From contig CAWATZ010000003.1 of the NCBI GenBank assembly GCA_963784995.1, positions 806,001-870,000 on the forward strand: a DNA stretch of 64,000 nt, given 5' to 3'. A model generated the notes under the pieces. The model had not been told where the DNA came from. It saw only the letters and a list, made by a program, of their open reading frames with translations, and ran no database searches. The position numbers and the translations under genes are program-made. Source of the stretch: CAWATZ01 sp963784995 (GTDB lineage Bacteria > Planctomycetota > Planctomycetia > Gemmatales > Gemmataceae). This document shows, piece after piece, positions 26,871 to 36,769 of the stretch (position 1 is the first letter of the stretch; the number at the start of each line of letters is the position of its first letter).

Positions 26871-26953
26871 CCCCGGGTTGCGCTGCGCTCCACCCGGGGC
26901 TTTACTCCTGCTTGGGGAATGAAGCCCCGGGTGGAGCGCAGCGCAACCCGGGG
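26871..26953. repeat. Palindromic repeat, family E
   Basis: Two perfect 32-base arms (26871-26902, 26922-26953) around a 19-base loop; the arm starts CCCCGGGTTGCGCTGCGCTC. It fills the gap between tadB and tadC, the second hairpin inside this operon. Confidence 0.9.
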
Positions 26954-26985
26954 TTCTCTGCGACAACGGAAGATGGGAGAGACCC

Positions 26986-28053
26986 ATGCAACAGAACCAG
27001 TTTCTGCTCGGGCTGTGCATGACCGTGGGGGCCCTGGGCTATCTGCTGGCCAAAAGTTTCCTGGCCCGCAAGCACCAGCCGCCGCGGACGGAGCCGCCGG
27101 AGCCCGCGCCGCCCGACCCGCTGGCTCCCAGTTTGTCCGGCATGCTGCCCGCCTCGGCCAGCAACCGGCAGACTCTGCGGCAGTTGCTCTGGACAGCCGG
27201 CTATTACCGGCCCTCTGCGCTGACGGAGTACCTGGCCATCCGGGCCGTCCTGGTCGTGGGCGTGCTGATGGCCACTGGCCTGGTCGCCTTGCAGGTGACG
27301 GAGTCGCTGATTCCAACGGTGGTGTTCGGCGGTGGCGTGATGGCGCTGCTGGCCTTCAGTACGCCGCGCGTGATCCTGTCCGGGTTGGCCTCGGCCCGGG
27401 CCCGCGTGCTCCGGCGGGGTCTGCCGATGGCCATGGAGGTCATTGGCCTCTGTATCACGGCTGGGCAGAACCTTCTCGCCAGTATTGAAATCACCTTCCG
27501 GGAGCTGAAGCAGGTCAACCCGCCGCTGTCCCAGGAGTTGCAGATCGTCTACCAGCAAGCGAAAATGCACAGCCTGGAGCTGGCCCTGACGCAGTGGGCC
27601 GAGCGGGTGGACGTGGCGGAGATTCGCTCCTTTGTCTTGCTGCTGGTGCAGTCACAACGGCTGGGAACGGACATTGTGACGACCTTGCTGGAGTTTGCCG
27701 ACAATCAGCGAACGATGCTCCGGCAGCGCGCCGAGGCGCAGGCCAACCGGACCAGCCTCTGGATGCTGTTTCCGTCGGTGTTCTGTCTGTGGGTAGCCGC
27801 CGCCATTGTGCTGGTCGGCCCCGCTTACATCCAATTCTGGACTTACCGCAAGGAGCAGATGAGCAGGCTGCTGAACACCGCCAAGAACCAGGTGGAGCGC
27901 TCCAACGCTCCGCAGAGGAACGCCGCCAACCAGAACCAGAACCAGCCGCGATCGATGCAGCCGGTCACGCCGACTCCTCAATCGAACCGGACGAGACCTG
28001 CCAAGGTTCCCGCCCCGGTTCCTGGCCGGCCAGCCATTGGCAACAATCCATAG
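26986..28053 (+). CDS. tadC: TadC platform protein
   Basis: A 355-residue T2SSF-domain membrane protein. It has an N-terminal membrane segment, a linker with Pro-rich stretches (PPEPAPPDPLAPS), then membrane segments near 85-125 and the T2SSF domain (RRGLPMAMEVIGLCITAGQNL, ELALTQWAERVDVAEIRSFV, QSQRLGTDIVTTLLEF), followed by a membrane pair (LWMLFPSVFCLWVAAAIVLV). A basic, Asn/Gln/Pro-rich C-terminal tail of about 80 residues is longer than usual. Together with TadB it forms the pilus platform in the inner membrane. Confidence 0.9.
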   Translation: MQQNQFLLGLCMTVGALGYLLAKSFLARKHQPPRTEPPEPAPPDPLAPSLSGMLPASASNRQTLRQLLWTAGYYRPSALTEYLAIRAVLVVGVLMATGLVALQVTESLIPTVVFGGGVMALLAFSTPRVILSGLASARARVLRRGLPMAMEVIGLCITAGQNLLASIEITFRELKQVNPPLSQELQIVYQQAKMHSLELALTQWAERVDVAEIRSFVLLLVQSQRLGTDIVTTLLEFADNQRTMLRQRAEAQANRTSLWMLFPSVFCLWVAAAIVLVGPAYIQFWTYRKEQMSRLLNTAKNQVERSNAPQRNAANQNQNQPRSMQPVTPTPQSNRTRPAKVPAPVPGRPAIGNNP

Positions 28054-28063
28054 GATCTGACGG

Positions 28064-28110
28064 CCCCCTCCCTCAGTCGAACTCGAGCAAACGGGACTGA
28101 GGGAAGGGGC
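28064..28110 (+). terminator. Terminator-like hairpin after tadC
   Basis: CCCCTCCCTCAGTC at 28065-28078 pairs with GACTGAGGGAAGGGG at 28095-28109 with one bulge. The following T-run is weak (CTTGTTGTC), so termination strength is uncertain. It ends the Tad operon. Confidence 0.5.
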
Positions 28111-28202
28111 TTGTTGTCGCGAAACGTCCGATCTGCGCTCTCCCATCTTGACAAGGTATAGTACAATCAGCAAAGGCACTGCAACCGAGGAACTGAGCTA
28201 CC

Positions 28203-29905
28203 ATGACGCCGCAGGACTCCCACGACCGTGTCAATCCGGATCTCTTGCTCTGCTGCCGCGGGATGCCGGGTTGGTTGTCGAAGTTGGCTGCGGTGCCGGC
28301 GCGCTGGGATCGCATTACAAACGGATCAATCCGCACAGCAGATACGTGGGCGTTGAGTCCGTTCCGGAAACAGCCGAGGTCGCCAGAAAGCGGTTGGACC
28401 AGGTTGTTGTCGCCGACGCGGAACTGGTTGAGGCTGCCGACGTAGGCATTGAGCCCGGCACGGTCGATTGCCTGGTGTACGGCGACGTGCTGCAGTGTCT
28501 CATCGACCCCTGGTCCCTGCTCCGCCGACACGTGGGCTGGTTGCGCCCCGAGGGAACGGTGATCGCGTGCATTCCGAACGTGCAGCACTGGAGCATGCTG
28601 GTGCGTCTGCTGCGGGGCAACTGGGAATATGAGCCGGAAGGGCCGCTGGATCGAACCACTTGCCGGTTTTTCACTCTCGACAGCATTGCCAGGCTGTTCA
28701 GCCAGGTGGGCCTGCGGATCTTCGACGTTCAAGGAAGGAATGCCGTTGGCAGTGCCGGCGAGTTTCAGCAGTTTCAGGACCTGCTTGCCCCCGCGGTGCG
28801 TGCCCTGGGGCTGGACGCGAACCGCTTTGCCCAACAGACCGCGGCGTTGCAGTACGTGGTGCGGGCCTTGAAAGCCTCGGTGCCGGTGCGCCAGACGTTC
28901 GTGCATACGCTGATCTGTGAGGGAATCGTCACTCCACGCATCCGCGTGCAGGAACCCAATCGGTTTCTCAACACGATTCCGGGAGTGCAAGCGACGGAGA
29001 GCTTCAAGAGCGTGCAATTCAGCGTGCCGCAAACGTCGCAGGACAAGGTGTTCATCTGGCACCGAGCGATCATCCGGCCCGCTCACGACTTCCCAGTGAT
29101 CAAGGAGCTGTTGCGCCACGGTTTCCTGATCGTTGGCGAGATGGATGACGACCCGAACTTTTTTCCCGAGCATCCGGCGAGCAACTTTCTGAGCTTCCGG
29201 GGAGTGCATTGCATCCAGACCTCGACGGAACCGTTGGCGGAAGTGCTGCGGCAATACAACCCAAACGTGGCCGTCTTTCCGAACCAGCTGGCCTATCTGC
29301 CGCCACCACGCACCTATACTGAGGATGGACCGATTCGTCTGTTTTTCGGCGCCGTCAACCGCGAGAACGACTGGAAGCCGATCCTGCCCGTTTTGAACCG
29401 AATCTTGCGCGAGTATGGTTCACGAATCTACGTCGATGTCATCCACGATCAGAAGTTCTACGAGGCATTGCAAACGCAGGCGAAGTCCTACGAATCCTTC
29501 TGCCTGTTCCAACGCTATGAGGAGGTGCTGTCCAGGTGCGACATCGCGTTGCTGCCGCTGGAGGCAAACCGGTTCAACAGTCTGAAGTCGGACCTGAAAT
29601 GGGTTGAGTGTGCCGGGTATGGTGTTGTCGCACTGGCAAGTCCGACCGTGTATGAGCGGTCGATCGTTCATGGCGAGACGGGGTTCTTGTACCGCTCGGC
29701 GAGGGAGTTCGAGGAGTTGCTGCGGGAACTGATCGCGAATCGCGAACTGCGCCGCCAGGTGACGCGGCAAGCCTACAAGGAGGTCAAGAACAAACGGCTG
29801 TTCTCTCAACACTACCGGACAAGACACGAGTGGTATTTGCAGTTGGTGGAGCGCTTACCCCAACTGACCGCAGAATTACGGCGCCGCGTGCCGGAACTCG
29901 CTTGA
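28203..29905 (+). CDS. Methyltransferase-glycosyltransferase fusion (frameshifted)
   Basis: About 567 residues when restored. ATG 28203 (MTPQDSHDRVNPDLL) is the natural start, but at about 28246 one base is missing and the rest continues in another frame (ALLPRDAGLVVEVGCGAGALG). The N-terminal class I SAM domain has motif VVEVGCGAG and VDCLVYGDVLQCLIDPW. The C-terminal half is a GT-B type glycosyltransferase end (IRLFFGAVNRENDWKPILPV, DIALLPLEANRFNSLKSDLK, VHGETGFLYRSAREFEELL). It probably makes and methylates surface sugars. It starts a glycan cluster right after the pilus genes, suggesting pilin or envelope glycosylation (inference). Confidence 0.75.
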
Positions 29906-30008
29906 ACCAATCAGCGACGACGGACAGTATGGGGCCTGGGCAGCGCGATGGGTTGCCGGTTCAAGCCATTCTTGGGCGACTCAACAGACGGCCAGTATGT
30001 TCATCGAT

Positions 30009-31016
30009 TTACTGACCAGGAATGGGAAGACCAAGCTCCCGTAGCGCCTGAAGGATTCCCTGCCACAAGGCCATTTCCCGAGGACCGAGCTGAAGGGGTT
30101 GAGGAAGTTCGCCAACAGTTGGCAACTGTCTGCCGACGAAAGGGCCTCTCTGAATCAGCATGCAAAACAATTCCTTGTACAGATGGAACAACCTCGTTTC
30201 GCTCTGAGTATAGTTATCAGGGTACTTGCGAAGCGCAGACGGTAATAACTGAAAACAAGAAGGATGAAATGGAATCCCATGCCAGTGTAATGCACTTGCT
30301 CCACTGAGAAAGACCGTTCCATCGTAGCCGTGAAAGAGGTAGGTGACAGCGTGATAATCGGCGCGCATTTGCGAGATTGAATTGTCAGCAATTCCAAACA
30401 AAGGATAATACTGACTGTCTACGAAAAGTGCATTGCAAAAGGTGGTAGCAACCAATTCATATCCTTTCCGTTTGCCCAGCTTGCAAAGCGATAGAAGGCT
30501 GCTTCCTTGCATCACGTGAGGATCTTTAGGCTGGACAAACTCGACAGGATCGGGAATCGTCGGATTGTATTCGATGATAACGATCTTTGGACGATAGTCC
30601 TCGATGGCTTCCCACGTGTAGTAGTCGTTGCCATCGATGTCGATGGAAAGTAAATCAAAGCGAGTGGGAATCGGCGTTGCTGCAAGAGCCCGGTCCAAAC
30701 GATCCTCGCCAGAGAACCCTACCAGCCGATTCATGGGGATGACTCGCTGCAGACCGAGGTAAGTCTGCTGCAAAGCCTGGAAACGCCTCGAATCACCCTC
30801 AAGAAGTACACCCGAGAAGTTCTTGTCCACGATGAAATGGTAAGTGTTGCTGAGATGTTTTCCATCCCAGGCACCGAACTCCACGCACCACGAATCCTTG
30901 TCTGGGAGTAACTCAAGTATCTTTTCCGCGATACCGTCCTCGCCAAACTGAGACGAGTATTTGGTTGCGAAGCCATTGAGCCAGCAGTTCGCTTGTCGTT
31001 GATATTCCGGACTCAT
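30009..31016 (-). CDS. FkbM-like SAM methyltransferase
   Basis: A 335-residue protein from ATG 31016, with AGGAG nine bases upstream. The motif SWCVEFGAWDGKHLSNTY is a SAM-binding glycine-rich loop variant, and RFDLLSIDIDGNDYYTWEAI with KIVIIEYNP is the FkbM-type core. Such enzymes O-methylate sugars in surface polysaccharides. The base composition is clearly more AT-rich than the flanking genes, which suggests transfer. The stop lies close to the convergent fusion gene and no terminator is evident. Confidence 0.75.
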   Translation of the reverse strand: MSPEYQRQANCWLNGFATKYSSQFGEDGIAEKILELLPDKDSWCVEFGAWDGKHLSNTYHFIVDKNFSGVLLEGDSRRFQALQQTYLGLQRVIPMNRLVGFSGEDRLDRALAATPIPTRFDLLSIDIDGNDYYTWEAIEDYRPKIVIIEYNPTIPDPVEFVQPKDPHVMQGSSLLSLCKLGKRKGYELVATTFCNALFVDSQYYPLFGIADNSISQMRADYHAVTYLFHGYDGTVFLSGASALHWHGIPFHPSCFQLLPSALRKYPDNYTQSETRLFHLYKELFCMLIQRGPFVGRQLPTVGELPQPLQLGPREMALWQGILQALRELGLPIPGQ

Positions 31017-31047
31017 CGGGCTAATCTCCTGTGACCTGTTCTGGCAA

Positions 31048-33371
31048 TCAGAGTCCCTGTTCCCGGCAATAGCCTTCGACAATGGGTTCGATCTCCCGGG
31101 GGCCGACAACGATCACGTCGCCGACAAAATGCAAACAAAGAGCAGGCCGTTGTCGAGAGAAAAACTCGCTGAGCATGACAAAGTTTGGCCACTCACGAGG
31201 GTTGTGCGGCGGCGGGGGCGGCGAGAGAAACAACCGGGCATCATCGATGAAGATGACGTGGTCAGAACGATGGGCATAGATCGCCGCGAGTTCGGCAAGC
31301 AGCGGACATTCCATGTCTCCTTTTCCTGTGTCGCCGCCGCTCCAGTGAGCATCCAGCCACAGCACGGCGCGGTCGTTGATACCACGCAAGATTTGCGGCA
31401 ACTGCTCCACGGAGTTGCCCAGGATACAGCGGACATTCTGGTATTGTGCCAGTTCTGCCGCCGTTCTCCGATAGGTGACCGGCTCAATCTCCACTGTGTG
31501 GACGTGTTTGAAACGCGGCGCCAGGGCGCGCGTTGTCACTCCATTGCGGGTCCCGGTCTCCACGAAATGCCGCAGACTGAATTGCTCCCGGAGTCGATCG
31601 ACCAACACCACCGGCAAGTTGGTATTGTAGGGATACCCCAGTGGCTGGCGCGGTTGCGACAATAGCACCGCAGGCAACAAGGCGACAGGGTGATTGCGGA
31701 GGAGAGAGCCTCCGACCCAGAGAAAATCATTGAGGTAACGCAGGCATACGGAACGCCCATAGCCACCTGCGAACTCCAGGAGAATGTCGTGACCAGCAGT
31801 GCGGATGGTCCAGCGCTGCTCTTCCGGATTACTCCCTTGACTAATCGCTCCGCTATCGGGGAACTCGATCTTCTCCAGTTGCTGATTGCCGCGCTGGAGT
31901 AAGTATGCCCGGCGCCGAAGCAGGAAGTTGTTGGCGTGCTTCATCCGCTCTTCAAGATCCACTGCGGGCTCTTCGTACACGCCTTCCCGGAGATAGAGAG
32001 CGTCACCGTAGTTCTTGTCCGTGATAAGTGTCTCTATGCGTGTGAACCCATGCTTCCCCAAGAAAGCATCGACGTCTGGTAGCAGAGCGCACTTCTCATA
32101 CAAGTGTTCGACATTGACTTCCAGGTAGACCCCGTTGAAACGGTCCAGGTGGTCACCAAAGCCTTCCAGAGCGAGCAATTCGGCTCCCTGAACGTCCATC
32201 ACGAGAAAATCATACAGATCGAGCGAGATGGCCTCTTCCTCGACCAGTGTCGCGAACGTCTTGGTTTCCAGCGTTGTCTCTTCCGTGACGTGGATTGTCG
32301 TGAAGTGCTGACGATGCGTTCCCATTTGCAGGATCGAGGACGATTCCCCACGGTTGTTAGTTCGGTAGAATGGGGTAAGCTGACCATCTGTATTTGAGAT
32401 GCAGGCTTGAATGGCTCTCGATCCAGGGTAGGAGGCGATGTTCTCCTTGAGCTGGGCCATGTTGTTCGGATCTGCTTCGATCCACAGCACGTGGGTTGCG
32501 CCCAGGCGGCGATAGGCTTCGCGTTCCTCCGCGTAATGCGCCCGACGTGGATGATGCCGCGTGGCAGGGCCCGGTGGCGGTATCCCAGTTCTAGTAACGA
32601 AACATTCCAGGAAGGCAGTTTCACGAAGACCTCTTTCTTGATGTCTGAACCTCCATCCACTGCCGCTGACAAGTGGAGATTCCGGCACGCCACAGGACAA
32701 GGTTTCGCAACGTTGCATACCCGCTTTTGCTTCAAGTCGCACCAGCAAATGAAAAGGCGCTCGACCAAGTAGGCCAGCGACCGTGGGTGCGAGCAGACGA
32801 AGTCATCCGGCTGCTCCAGGCACCGCCGCACTAGCGGATAGGACCAACTCACGTACTCGTTGAAATTGCTTTTGGACATGATCCAGTAATTGCAGTAGCA
32901 GCCACCACTGGTCTCCGCCACGTATTTCCGAGGCAAGGGATCGTTGGATTGCATCAGCAACCGCCAAATGCACATCGTAATGCCCGGATGGTTCCACTCG
33001 CCCTGTTCGGCCATCGTCAGTGGTCGTCCTGTCGCACCATCGAAGAACTGATAAGCCGCCCAGGCAAGGACGTCGTATTCCGCGAGGCAGGCCGCGATCT
33101 CCTCCCGATCCTGGAAAATGGTCGGAAACTTGTCGAGTTGCCGATATGACGTGAAACCGACCCAGGGATCTGCATCCAGTTCCGGATTCCGCCAGAGGTG
33201 CAACATCGCACCATATTCAGACAGGACCGCCTGGTTTTTCGGATCAGCCAATTCTGGGCAGTTCCTCGCAATGTCGCCGTTTACGTTTGAGTACAGTCCA
33301 AAACCACGATACAGCGGAGAGGAGAACAACATCCCTCTCTGGGACTCGTCAAAATAACACTGGTAGATCAT
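31048..33371 (-). CDS. Three-domain glycosyltransferase-like / FkbM / class I methyltransferase protein (frameshifted)
   Basis: About 774 residues when restored, from ATG 33371 (MIYQCYFDESQRG). The first 260 residues resemble a DUF4422-like or glycosyltransferase-like domain (WVGFTSYRQLDKFP, CLAEYDVLAWAAYQFFDG, LVERLFICWC). At about 32541 a G is missing from a GGG run; past this point the frame gives HYAEEREAYRRLGATHVLWI and an FkbM domain (NNMAQLKENIASYPGSRAIQ, LDLYDFLVMDVQGAELLALE). The last 230 residues are a second methyltransferase-like domain (FVETGTRNGVTTRALA, VHTVEIEP, RAVLWLDAHWSGGDTGKGD, HVIFIDDARLF). The ATG lacks a clear ribosome-binding site. It probably modifies surface glycans. 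Confidence 0.7.
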
Positions 33372-33790
33372 GGGAGGCCCCGTCTCGATGCAGATTACCA
33401 ACGACTGCCTTGGACTGTTGTTAACACCGGATGTTACCCATTTTAACACACTTCTTTATCTTCAAGCATCTGTCGAGTCCTTGCTTCGTTCTCACAATGT
33501 CTCACGTGGGCTGACACTTCCGGAATATCCGTCCTGGCTCATTTATTGCTTATCGTGCTTGCGTCGGTTATGAATGCTTTCTAAAGCACAAGTGTATCGG
33601 CATGCGGCGTATCTTCCTGCAAATCACTCCAGCCTATCTTCCAAAGCTGCCTTGAATTCTTCCTTGGGCCGAATCGACGAATCAATCAGATTGGGAAAAA
33701 TGGACCTTGCCGGTTGTATTGCCGATAGAAGTAAGGAGCGGAGTGCCACCAGGCGCCGCGCGGAATTTCATCCGTGGAAGGGTTTTCTTC
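33372..33790. other. Divergent intergenic region upstream of the BBP7-type gene
   Basis: 419 bases, AT-richer than average, with the paired motif GTTAACA near 33420 and TTTTAACAC near 33440. No gene is supported. It should contain promoters for the fusion gene (minus) and the barrel gene (plus), but neither is clear. Confidence 0.35.
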
Positions 33791-35200
33791 ATGTGTAAGC
33801 CCTGGATCGCGATCCTTGTCGCCTGGCTAGCCGTTCCGGCCCTCGCCATCGCCCAGGCACCGACCCCCCTGGGTTTTCCCCAGACCGATCCGCCTCAGCC
33901 AGGGGTGCCCCAGATGCTTCCACCCCCTACGCCCACCAACCCCGTTCCGCAGCCCCCGATTGGGTTCGGGCTCCCCAGCGCAGTGGTCCAGCAACCCACT
34001 GATGGGGCGTGGTCTGTGGAGACTTACCCAGACTTCCACGGCATTCCTGTGCAGCCCTTCGAGCCGCCTCGTATGTGGGCCCGCGCCGACATGCTCATCT
34101 GGTGGCTGCGCGATCAACCCAACCCGCAGCCGCTGCTGAAAATCGCCAACGTCGCCACCGTTGCCGGGGTTCCCACAACTGTCGATGGCCCGGCCGATCA
34201 AACGGTCCTCGGACAGAACACGATTCCTCTGAAGGGCTTGATCGGAACCCGTCTCACACTTGGGTACTGGTTCGATTATGACAGCTGTTTTGGCGGAGAG
34301 GTCAGCGTTTTTATCCTGGCCCAAAACGGCGCGACACAGACGTACAGCGCTGACCCACGGACCGGCTCCCCGAGCCTGGCCCGACCCTATTTCGACGTTA
34401 ACCGTAACACGGAGATTCTTAGCCCCGTGGCCCTCGCGGGACTGCAGACCGGGAACATGACCGTCGCCATCAATTCCAAGGTTGGCGGAGTCGAGGGCAA
34501 TTTCCTCAGCCTGCTTTATTGCCACCCCGAACAGCTGCGCATCAGCCTGACGTACGGTGGCCGGTATCTGAACCTATCCGAATCGATGGAGCTTATCTCG
34601 AATACCAACTTGCTGCCTGGGTCGGCCGGGTTGACCCTCTTACGATTTGATTCCGTCCCGCTTGTTCCCCCTGAGGGCCTTACCTTCTGGGACTATTTCA
34701 AGACCCGGAATCAGTTTGCTGGTCCTCAGGTCGGTTTGCGGTCTGAATGGTTCGGGAAGAACTGGTATTTCAAGGTCCAGGGCGAGATTGCATTCGGTGC
34801 GGGAGTGCAGAGTGTGGCCGCCGACGGTTTGACTCTGCTCATGAGTGGACCAGGCGCAGACGTGATAAACTCGAGCGGCGGCGGTTTTTTCACTGGCCCC
34901 GGCAATCTTGGCGACCGTGGTCGCACGGTCTTCTCCATGGTGCCAAGCCTGGAAGCTCAGGCCAGCTATCAAATTCTGCCTTACGTCTGGGCTGATCTCG
35001 GTTTTACCTTTCTGGCCATGACCAGCACGGTTCGCCCTGGTCTGGAAATCGATCCGGCACTGAACCTGGCGGGGGCCGCCGCCCAGGTCGGGCCCTTTTC
35101 TTCCCCGGGAACCGGCGCGGCAAATCGCCCCACCGCCATCTTCAATGAACAAGTCTTCTGGGCCTACGGCCTGAGCTTCGGTTTGCGACTCACCTGGTAG
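33791..35200 (+). CDS. BBP7-type outer-membrane beta-barrel protein
   Basis: A 469-residue exported protein. ATG 33791 is chosen since it begins a signal peptide (MCKPWIAILVAWLAVPALAIAQ); the frame open further upstream shows no ribosome-binding site. A Pro-rich linker follows (PPPTPTNPVPQPP), then a barrel-like domain that begins MWARADMLIWWLRDQ. Alternating hydrophobic strands recur (IGTRLTLGYWFDYD, LRISLTYGGRYLNLSES, YVWADLGFTFLAM), and the protein ends with aromatic-rich strand YGLSFGLRLTW, as in outer-membrane barrels. BBP7 is a planctomycete family of unknown exact role. Confidence 0.75.
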   Translation: MCKPWIAILVAWLAVPALAIAQAPTPLGFPQTDPPQPGVPQMLPPPTPTNPVPQPPIGFGLPSAVVQQPTDGAWSVETYPDFHGIPVQPFEPPRMWARADMLIWWLRDQPNPQPLLKIANVATVAGVPTTVDGPADQTVLGQNTIPLKGLIGTRLTLGYWFDYDSCFGGEVSVFILAQNGATQTYSADPRTGSPSLARPYFDVNRNTEILSPVALAGLQTGNMTVAINSKVGGVEGNFLSLLYCHPEQLRISLTYGGRYLNLSESMELISNTNLLPGSAGLTLLRFDSVPLVPPEGLTFWDYFKTRNQFAGPQVGLRSEWFGKNWYFKVQGEIAFGAGVQSVAADGLTLLMSGPGADVINSSGGGFFTGPGNLGDRGRTVFSMVPSLEAQASYQILPYVWADLGFTFLAMTSTVRPGLEIDPALNLAGAAAQVGPFSSPGTGAANRPTAIFNEQVFWAYGLSFGLRLTW

Positions 35201-35345
35201 AAACAGAAGAGGAAAGCTCTTCCGGCGTTCCGAGTCACCCCGAAACGGTTACGCGGCCAGCTTCCGCGGCAACGGAGTTGTTATCTGTCACCTGTCCCCG
35301 GGACGATTGCCGAAGATGTATGGGGACACTAAGAACCACGAACGG

Positions 35346-35430
35346 AAAGGCGAGCGGCTTCGCTTTCGCGCGATGCCAGCGGGCCGGTGGAGGCTGTTAC
35401 CGGCGGGCTGACGCCGCGCCGCTCGCCTTT
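35346..35430. repeat. Palindromic repeat, family B, copy 1
   Basis: Imperfect inverted repeat starting AAAGGCGAGCGGC and ending GCCGCTCGCCTTT (inner part GGGCCGGT / ACCGGCGGGC). The outer arms match the copies at 48783 and 59535. It lies in the 290-base gap before the glycosyltransferase gene, which otherwise shows nothing. Confidence 0.85.
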
Positions 35431-35490
35431 CTGGTAGTGCCTCGAACAATCGATCCTGTTGCGGTATGATCTTCCGGGAGCAAGCTCGCC

Positions 35491-36743
35491 ATGCACGTGA
35501 TGTTCCTTCATCCCAATTTCCCGGCCCAGTTCGGCCTCATTGCCAACTACCTGGCGACCGAGCTGCGCTGGCAGTGTACTTACGTTACGTCCGTTGATAC
35601 CACATATCTGTCGTTGCCGTTCACGCACATCAATTACAAGGTAAAGCCAGGACCGCAGCCGAAGGTGTTCTATAACCCGGAAGACCTGCAGACCCTGCTC
35701 GACCACATGGCGGCCATCTACGTCGGGCTCGCGGGGCACCGCAGATCAAACCGGACCTCGTCGTCGGGCACCTGTCCTACGGGACAATGCTCTACCTGCG
35801 CAACCTCTACCGCTGTCCATTCGTCGGCTACTTCGAGATGCTGCCGCCGCCTTTCTGGGGGGATGGTCTGGTGCTGCGGCCGGATTTTCCGCCGACAGAA
35901 TCCATCCGCCTCTTCAACGCCATCTACCACACCCCGACCTATCTGCAGCTGCATAACGTCGATGCGGCCTATTGTCCAACGCATTTCCAGCTGAGTACCG
36001 CTCCGGCGGAGCTTCGCTACAAGATCAAGGTCATCTTTGATGGCGTCGATACCGAGATGTTTCAGCGCCGACCCGTTTCCCGTCCGGTCCATTTCCACGG
36101 GCTCACCATCGGACCGGAGACTCGTGTCGTCACTTACGTCTCACGCGGTTTCGAGTCGGCACGCGGCTTCGACATCTTCATGAAAGTGGCCAAGCGGATC
36201 TGCAAACAGGTCCCCAACGTTCTTTTCCTGATCGCCGGCCAGGATCGGATCAACTACGGCCACGAAGCGGCCCACATCGGCAATCAGACTTTCAAGCAGT
36301 ACGTCCTTTCCCAGGATAATTACGACCTGTCCCGCTTCCACTTCCTGGGCCAGGTCCCCCTGGGGGACATTGCGACGATGTACAACCTGAGCGATCTGCA
36401 CGTCTATTTGACCGTGCCCTACATCCTTTCCTGGTCGCTGATCCAGTCGATGGCCTCCGCATGCACCATCCTCGGCTCGGCGACGGCACCGTTGCAGGAA
36501 GTGATCGATGATGGGGTTCACGGCATCTTGCGTGGCTTCTATGATGTGGAAGGATTGGCAGAGCAAGCGGTGCGGGTGCTGCGCGACCCGGAGCAGTTCC
36601 GCTATCTCGGGGCGGCCGCACGCCAGCGCGTCCTGGAACGCTACGAGCTGAGGCACTGCATCACGCAGCTGGTGAAGCTGTTCGAGAGCAGTGCGAACAA
36701 CCCCGGCCAGGCCATGCCCGGCCCGGCCCCGTTTGCCGCTTGA
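35491..36743 (+). CDS. Glycosyltransferase family 4 (frameshifted)
   Basis: About 417 residues when restored. The N-terminus (MHVMFLHPNFPAQFGLIANYL) is typical of GT4 enzymes that act on bacterial exopolysaccharides. At about 35730 a base is missing in CC; the next frame gives APQIKPDLVVGHLSYGTMLY and the rest of the enzyme: YKIKVIFDGVDTEMFQRRP, VVTYVSRGFESARGFDIFM, VLFLIAGQDRINYG, and the donor-site loop SMASACTILGSATAPLQEVI. It overlaps no other gene, and the next GT4 gene starts 26 bases after its stop, in the same operon. It likely transfers a sugar from a nucleotide donor; the substrate is unknown. Confidence 0.8.
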
Positions 36744-36769
36744 CCCTTCTCTCGGATTGGAGAGGCCTC

